This document shows positions 22,377 through 26,607 of a DNA stretch of 26,607 nucleotides, piece after piece. The stretch covers positions 1-26,607 of the forward strand of contig CAJULF010000038.1 of NCBI GenBank assembly GCA_910587135.1, written 5' to 3'. Every line of letters begins with the position of its first letter. Position 1 is the stretch's first letter. The translations under genes and the position numbers were made by a program. The notes below the pieces were generated by a model that was not told the origin of the DNA, did no database searches, and worked only from the letters and a program-made list of their open reading frames with translations. The DNA is from an uncultured Oscillospiraceae bacterium (lineage in GTDB: Bacteria; Bacillota; Clostridia; Oscillospirales; Ruminococcaceae).

Positions 22377-24149
22377 ATGGCACGAAATAAATTTGATATC
22401 GACGAGCAGCTTGAAACCCCGTTCGACATACGACATTTAAAGCGCTCGCTGATTTACGCGGGAAAGTACAAGGGCAGGATAGCGCTGTCGCTTACGCTGA
22501 GCGCCGTTGCGGTTATTATCGGACTGCTTTCCCCGCTTATCGTTCAGAACGCGATAGATAACTATATGGGCAGCACCGAAACTATCCCTCAGCTTCTTCT
22601 CAGCGGTCTGGGAGTGCTGCTGTGCATAGTTGTCAGCGTAATATTCTCTAAAATACGCTCCACGATGATGACAAAGGTCGGTCAGGATATCGTCTACGAT
22701 ATCCGCAGGGATCTTTTCGAGCATATGCAGAGATTGTCTTTCGAGTATTACGACAGCCGTCCTCACGGAAAGATACTCACACGAATAATCAACTATATAA
22801 ACTCCATCTCCGACCTTATGACAAACGGTCTTATAAACTTTATTCTGGAGATATTCAACCTTGTTTTTATAACGATATTCATGTTCTTTGTAAGCTGGCA
22901 GCTTGCGCTGATAACCATGGCGGGGCTTCCGCTGTACGCGGCGGTGATGATGTTTATCAAGAACCGCCAGCGCAAGGCTTGGCAGAGCGTATCCAACAAG
23001 AGCTCAAACCTCAACGCCTATCTCCATGAAAGCATTGTCGGGGTAAAGATATCCCAGATGTTTACGCGCGAGGACGAAAACGAGGAGATAAACGACAAAC
23101 TGGCAAACGCCTACCGCAAGTCATGGATGAGGGCGGTCAAGTTCTCCAACCTTGTGTGGCCCGTTACCGATACCGTGTCTATTGCCGTGCGCGCGGGTAT
23201 TTTTGCGGTGGGACTGCTCGCGTTCAGGGGCACGCTGTCCCTCGGTACGATACTTGCCATGACGGATTACTCCGCCCGTTTCTGGCAGCCGCTGATGAAC
23301 CTGTCCAATCTTATGAACACATTCATCAACGCGGTGGCGTATCTTGAAAGAATTTTCGAGATGATGGACGAGCCGATCACCGTCGATGACGCTCCCGACG
23401 CGGTGGAAATGCCCGAGATAACAGGCGACGTTCACTTTGAGGACGTTACCTTCGCCTATGAGGAGGGCATAAATATCCTTGAAAACCTTTCCTTTGACGT
23501 TAAGGCGGGGGAGAGCATAGCGCTTGTAGGGCCTACCGGCGCGGGAAAAACCACGATAGTCAATCTTATCTCGCGCTTTTACAATATTAACGGCGGCAGA
23601 GTGAGGATAGACGACAGCGATATTTCAAAGGTAACGCTGAAGTCACTGCGCTCGCAGATGGGAATAATGCTTCAGGACAGCTTTATTTTCAGCGGAACGC
23701 TGATGGATAACGTGCGCTACGGCAGGCTTGACGCTACTCTTGACGAAGTGCGCGCCGCGTGTAAGATAGTCGGTATTGACGACTATATCATGTCGCTGAA
23801 AGACGGCTATGAGACCGAGGTGAACGAGCGCGGCGCGGGACTTTCACAGGGGCAGAAGCAGCTTATAGCGTTTGCGAGGACAATAGTTTCCGACCCGAAG
23901 ATACTGGTGCTGGACGAGGCGACGTCGTCAATCGACGCTAAGACCGAGCGATATCTTCAGAACGGATTGGATCATCTTCTGAAAGGACGCACGTCTTTTA
24001 TTATCGCGCATCGTCTGTCTACAATCCGCAGCTGTGACAGAATAATGTACGTTTCCAACAAGGGAATAACCGAGGCGGGTACGCATGAAGAGCTTATGGC
24101 GAAAAAGGGTGATTACTATAAGCTGTACACCGCGCAGGCAGTGAGCTGA
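22377..24149 (+). CDS. ABC exporter half-transporter, partner subunit
   Basis: This 590-aa half-transporter has an N-terminal membrane domain (about residues 20-320) and an ATPase domain with Walker A GPTGAGKT (385-392), Walker B LVLDE (Asp513, Glu514) and a late His in IIAHRLS. Its signature reads LSQGQ (489-493) instead of LSGGQ. With the Asp-for-Glu change in the upstream subunit, this predicts that one composite site (this Walker A/B with the other LSGGQ) is active. The second site is regulatory. A purine-rich AAAGGGGGCAGG stretch precedes the ATG. A TMR-type motif at the end of the coupling region (EYYDSRPHGKILTRI) is typical. It forms an operon with the upstream subunit. Confidence 0.94.
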   Translation: MARNKFDIDEQLETPFDIRHLKRSLIYAGKYKGRIALSLTLSAVAVIIGLLSPLIVQNAIDNYMGSTETIPQLLLSGLGVLLCIVVSVIFSKIRSTMMTKVGQDIVYDIRRDLFEHMQRLSFEYYDSRPHGKILTRIINYINSISDLMTNGLINFILEIFNLVFITIFMFFVSWQLALITMAGLPLYAAVMMFIKNRQRKAWQSVSNKSSNLNAYLHESIVGVKISQMFTREDENEEINDKLANAYRKSWMRAVKFSNLVWPVTDTVSIAVRAGIFAVGLLAFRGTLSLGTILAMTDYSARFWQPLMNLSNLMNTFINAVAYLERIFEMMDEPITVDDAPDAVEMPEITGDVHFEDVTFAYEEGINILENLSFDVKAGESIALVGPTGAGKTTIVNLISRFYNINGGRVRIDDSDISKVTLKSLRSQMGIMLQDSFIFSGTLMDNVRYGRLDATLDEVRAACKIVGIDDYIMSLKDGYETEVNERGAGLSQGQKQLIAFARTIVSDPKILVLDEATSSIDAKTERYLQNGLDHLLKGRTSFIIAHRLSTIRSCDRIMYVSNKGITEAGTHEELMAKKGDYYKLYTAQAVS

Positions 24150-24163
24150 AACAAATAAGTCGT

Positions 24164-24195
24164 CTTATGGTGGCTTAAATAAAAGCCGCCATAAG
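24164..24195. terminator. Possible terminator after the ABC exporter operon
   Basis: A 13-position stem (24164-24176 with 24183-24195, one G-T-type position, 6-nt loop) lies just after the operon. It lacks a clear T-run, so termination is uncertain. Confidence 0.45.
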
Positions 24196-24198
24196 GTT

Positions 24199-24350
24199 GA
24201 AAAAGCCAATATGCCACGCAATGTCAGCGCATGAAATTTCAAAAAGTCGCGCGTTTGCGGACGCAAACGTTGTGCGGTTTCCGCAAAGCATGCGGGGTGA
24301 AGCGCAGCGTAACGGAGCATGTCTTGCGGAAATTTTGAAATTTTTTTATA
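24199..24350 (+). repeat. Structured intergenic repeat, copy R3 (complete three-way junction)
   Basis: The outer helix pairs 24234-24244 with 24333-24343 (11, perfect). Hairpin A pairs 24252-24259 with 24262-24269 (8, perfect). Hairpin B pairs 24278-24292 with 24318-24332 (13 Watson-Crick pairs, one G-T, one mismatch). Its left flank, from GAAAAAGCC through CGCAATGTC, matches copy R2b. Unlike the copies before genes, its right end runs into TTTTTTTATATAATCC with no ribosome binding site. It lies between converging genes; the spacer 24150-24446 holds no gene. Confidence 0.82.
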
Positions 24351-24385
24351 TAATCCAATTTAGGTCAACATTTATATATAAACTA

Positions 24386-24413
24386 AGGGCGGCTTTGATA
24401 TATAAGCCGCCCT
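24386..24413. terminator. Hairpin terminator for the AIM24-like gene
   Basis: A perfect 10-bp stem (24386-24395 with 24404-24413, 8-nt loop) lies about 33 nt beyond the stop of the minus-strand gene. The minus-strand tail TAGTTTATATAT is only moderately T-rich. Confidence 0.6.
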
Positions 24414-24446
24414 GCTGATATTGTATTCCAATATTCTGCTATCTTA

Positions 24447-25118
24447 TCAGTTTCTGGGGATAACGGAAGCCACCGCACCCGCAAAGTTGCTTATGGGCAT
24501 AGTCTGGAGGTAGATTTTGCCGGGACCCGTTACAACCGTGTTGAACAGACCCTCGCCGCCGAAGAGCACATTTCCGATACCCTTTACTTGCTGGATATCC
24601 ATTTTGCAGGTGCTGGACATAGCCGCGAGGTAGCCCGTATCGATAAGCATCTGCTGACCGTCCTGGAGATCGTACTCTACAACGTATCCGTCGATCTCAA
24701 CAAACGCCATGCCCTGACCGTGGAGCTTCTGCATGATAAAGCCCTCGCCGCCGAAGAAGCCCGCGCCGAGCTTCTTCTGGAACGCGATCGACAGCTCGAT
24801 CGTAGGCTGAGAAGCAAGATAACCCGACTTCTGCACGATCATATCTCCCTTGCTTATATCAAACGGGATAATCGAGCCGGGGAAACTGGACGCAAAAGCG
24901 ATCATGCCCGGTCCGCCCTCCGAAATGTAAGTGTTTGTAAATATGGATTCGCCCGAGAACATTTTGCTGAACGCTTTGCCGATTCCGCCCGTATGTGTTT
25001 CCATCTTCATATTCGGCGTCATCCAAGACATTGCACCCTTCTGGCAATTGACGGTTTCGTTTGCGTCAAGGTACACGATTACGACGGGAAGCGGTTCGCC
25101 CTTAATTTCAAACCTCAT
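24447..25118 (-). CDS. AIM24/TIGR00266-family protein
   Basis: The sequence fits the AIM24/TIGR00266 family: beta-rich proteins of about 220-260 aa with repeated Gly-rich turns. Family landmarks include MRFEIKGEPLPVV at the start, KGAMSWMTPNMKMET, GPGMIAFASSFPGSIIPFDI, a GGEGFIMQKLHGQGMAFVEIDG block and GGEGLFNTVVTGPGKIYLQT near the end. There is no signal peptide or membrane segment. ATG 25118 (223 aa) is chosen because AAAGGAG is well placed just upstream. The frame continues to 25151, but that stretch contains the ribosome binding site. It has a near-perfect promoter and stands alone. The bacterial role is unclear; the yeast relative is mitochondrial and affects membrane organisation, which should not be transferred directly. 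Confidence 0.88.
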   Translation of the reverse strand: MRFEIKGEPLPVVIVYLDANETVNCQKGAMSWMTPNMKMETHTGGIGKAFSKMFSGESIFTNTYISEGGPGMIAFASSFPGSIIPFDISKGDMIVQKSGYLASQPTIELSIAFQKKLGAGFFGGEGFIMQKLHGQGMAFVEIDGYVVEYDLQDGQQMLIDTGYLAAMSSTCKMDIQQVKGIGNVLFGGEGLFNTVVTGPGKIYLQTMPISNFAGAVASVIPRN

Positions 25119-25169
25119 AATTTTAACTCCTTTATCCTTAATAATTGCCAACTTCAGTCGGTCATGAAC

Positions 25170-25198
25170 ATTATAACATTTTTTTGAAAATCTGTCAA
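25170..25198 (-). promoter_or_regulatory. Consensus sigma-A promoter for the AIM24-like gene
   Basis: On the minus strand a perfect TTGACA (25198-25193) and a perfect TATAAT (25175-25170) are 17 bp apart. This is the strongest promoter match in the window and suggests high constitutive expression. Confidence 0.93.
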
Positions 25199-25276
25199 GA
25201 GGGAGTTTTCTGTTTATCTTTTACCTTTCGTGCCGCTGATGTCTGTTTGTTAGAATTGTTTTTTAACATATCCAAA

Positions 25277-25307
25277 CGGGCAGTTATCTGTCAAAGGTAA
25301 CTGCCCG
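25277..25307. terminator. Hairpin terminator for the 139-residue protein gene
   Basis: A perfect 10-bp stem (25277-25286 with 25298-25307, 11-nt loop) lies about 18 nt beyond the minus-strand stop. The minus-strand tail is TTTGGATATGTT, a modest T-run. Confidence 0.65.
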
Positions 25308-25325
25308 ATAAAGTGCAATATGATA

Positions 25326-25745
25326 TTACCATACACCTATAATTTCAACATCTCTGTATGTGATTTGGGCAATGCAGATAATACTGCTGAAAGACAGCAA
25401 TTCCTTTTTGTCCATAGACAAAAAATCATGCTTATCATACGGATAACTCTCTGTGTCGGGTATACTTAACTCTCCCGCGGCTGTTGCCTGAATATTGTAT
25501 TTCCCATTCACACAAAGTATAAACGGCATTTCAAAACCTATAACGATCTTATTATCACTTTCCGAAACGGCTGTTATATAGAAATCCTCGCTGTCCCGAA
25601 TAGAGGTGTTTTCGGCAATAATATTGTTTCCTAAGTCCGTCTTTTGTAAAAGTACATTCGCATAGTTAATGTTTTCAATACAGCCGCACAGGTTTTCCCA
25701 CAAAAGTGTTGTTCGCAGGTTTTCTATAAATATTTTTCTATCCAT
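25326..25745 (-). CDS. Unrecognised 139-residue protein
   Basis: This small soluble protein has an N-terminal helix (MDRKIFIENLRTTLLWENL) followed by mostly strand-like segments (FYITAVSES, KIVIGFEMPFILCVNGKYNIQATAAGEL, ending QITYRDVEIIGVW). There is no signal peptide or membrane segment. A cysteine pair sits at CGC. GGAGAAG lies a few nt upstream of the ATG. It is a single gene with its own downstream hairpin. Size, acidity and AT-rich composition resemble orphan immunity-type or SMI1-like proteins, but no diagnostic motif was found, so no function is assigned. The spacer upstream (25746-25871) holds short inverted repeats (25790-25797 with 25842-25849; 25800-25805 with 25811-25816) and no clear promoter. 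Confidence 0.6.
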   Translation of the reverse strand: MDRKIFIENLRTTLLWENLCGCIENINYANVLLQKTDLGNNIIAENTSIRDSEDFYITAVSESDNKIVIGFEMPFILCVNGKYNIQATAAGELSIPDTESYPYDKHDFLSMDKKELLSFSSIICIAQITYRDVEIIGVW

Positions 25746-25871
25746 TTTTGCTTCTCCGTTAAATCCCTGTTTTTTAAAGCCGATTTCAAGCGTAAATGTG
25801 CAATTAGTGAAATTGCCGATTTTCCACCTGTTATTTTAAATATTTACGCGATTTGTGCGCAAAACTTCCGG

Positions 25872-26444
25872 CTAATCTCCCATTACCGCCAGTACCCCTA
25901 TATAAATAACCGCCGATATCATTCCGAATGAAACTCCTCCGAACAGCAGAACAAAAACTGCCGCCGATACCGCGGAAACCGCAGCGGCAATTGCCATGAC
26001 CATATCCACACGTTCAGCGGGAAAAGTGTGTATCACCGCCGATTTCAGCAGCCGTGCACCGTCAAGCTCACCTATGGGAAGCAGATTGAACAGCCCCGTA
26101 AACAGATTTATCAGTGCTGCCGCGTGAGCGTTCGCCGTCCACAATACCGCTGTCAGCGCGAGATTCATAATACAGCCCGCCGAATATATCGCGTTTTGCC
26201 GCTTTACCGAAAGTCTGTCCGCGTTATCCGATTTTATTCTTATTCCAGCGCCGTAAAGCGTCACCGCCGTTATTTCCGCACCGCAGAGCCGCATTGTCAG
26301 CAAATGCGCCAGTTCATGCGCGGTGCAGCTTAGCAGCGCCGTTATCCCGAAATCGGTATTATCCGTCAGAAGAAAAAAAGCCAGCGCCGCGAAAAATGTA
26401 AAATCCAGCCGCAGCGCGGTTTTCCGTACTTTTAATTCTATCAT
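25872..26444 (-). CDS. M50 (site-2 type) membrane metalloprotease
   Basis: This is an intramembrane zinc protease of the M50 family, similar in plan to SpoIVFB. Numbered from ATG 26444 (190 aa), HELAH (43-47) supplies two zinc-binding His and the catalytic Glu44. LLPIGELDGARLL supplies the third zinc ligand, Asp128. There are about five or six hydrophobic segments and no PDZ domain, so it is a compact form. The frame is open to a TTG at 26471, but MIELKVRKTALRLDF is the typical N-terminus of such proteins. No good ribosome binding site was seen for either start, so the start is uncertain. SpoIVFB-type enzymes cut membrane-tethered pro-sigma-K. A sporulation or membrane-protein quality role is possible, but the partner is not in the window. 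Confidence 0.85.
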   Translation of the reverse strand: MIELKVRKTALRLDFTFFAALAFFLLTDNTDFGITALLSCTAHELAHLLTMRLCGAEITAVTLYGAGIRIKSDNADRLSVKRQNAIYSAGCIMNLALTAVLWTANAHAAALINLFTGLFNLLPIGELDGARLLKSAVIHTFPAERVDMVMAIAAAVSAVSAAVFVLLFGGVSFGMISAVIYIGVLAVMGD

Positions 26445-26537
26445 ACCAAATTTTATGCGGGACAAGCGCAAAAATGAATTAAAAGCTCACGCAAAAGAAT
26501 ATTTGCGGCATAAGCTTGTATAAAAATTTTATCAAAA

Positions 26538-26607
26538 ACGCCCACGCATGAAATTTCAAAAAGCGTCAGAATTTGCGCGGCAAATTCTGACCGGTTTCCG
26601 CAATCGC
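26538..26607 (+). repeat. Structured intergenic repeat, copy R4 (cut by the window end)
   Basis: It begins with ACGCCCACGCATG and the outer-helix arm AAATTTCAAAA (26551-26561). Hairpin A pairs 26565-26576 with 26580-26591 (12 bp, perfect, 3-nt loop). CGGTTTCCGC, the start of hairpin B in copies R2b and R3, follows before the window stops. The remaining half should lie just beyond the window. Confidence 0.8.

Noticed and set aside
1..26607. tRNA, rRNA, phage, insertion-sequence or toxin-antitoxin genes
   Set aside because: No matching motifs or folds were seen by eye; small or divergent ones could be missed without a covariance or profile search.

Overview
The window looks like chromosomal DNA of a Gram-positive gut-type Clostridia (Bacillota), most likely Oscillospiraceae/Ruminococcus-like. 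This is inferred from AAGGAG-type ribosome binding sites, TTGACA/TATAAT promoters, lipoprotein signal peptides, moderate-GC genes between AT-rich spacers, and the protein families present. No rRNA, tRNA, CRISPR array, phage or insertion-sequence transposase was recognised.

Layout. (1) 165-5278, + strand: a tubulin-like protein whose nucleotide-binding signature is eroded, then a membrane-anchored transglutaminase. (2) 5302-6429, +: a DHH/DHHA1 phosphoesterase with its own promoter, a ~110-nt leader and a strong terminator. (3) 6437-7952, - strand: a promoter, a 60-residue exported peptide and an overlapping lipoprotein. (4) 7979-12197, -: a likely operon of a small membrane protein, a degenerate AcpS-like protein, a Tet(M)-like translational GTPase fused to a Rae1/YacP-type NYN nuclease domain, and the tRNA methyltransferase TrmO. 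(5) 12648-17318, +: proB and proA (proline synthesis, separated by two structured repeats), a membrane protein and a SurA/PrsA-like lipoprotein. (6) 17408-19712, +: an ABC-F ATPase with a small membrane protein. (7) 19795-20391, +: a GNAT acetyltransferase. (8) 20624-24149, +: both halves of a heterodimeric ABC exporter. (9) 24447-26444, -: an AIM24/TIGR00266 protein, an unrecognised 139-residue protein and an M50 (site-2 type) membrane protease.

Two things stand out. First, the GTPase-NYN fusion joins a module that binds the ribosomal A-site region to a nuclease family whose B. subtilis member cuts mRNA in the A site. Its start appears to be CTG, and a long hairpin sits in its leader. Second, a family of intergenic repeats folds as one compact three-way junction: an outer AT-rich helix closing two hairpins. 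The helix sequences differ between copies while the pairing is kept. Several copies end in a T-run followed directly by the ribosome binding site of the next gene. All functional statements are read from sequence motifs and family knowledge; no database search was possible.
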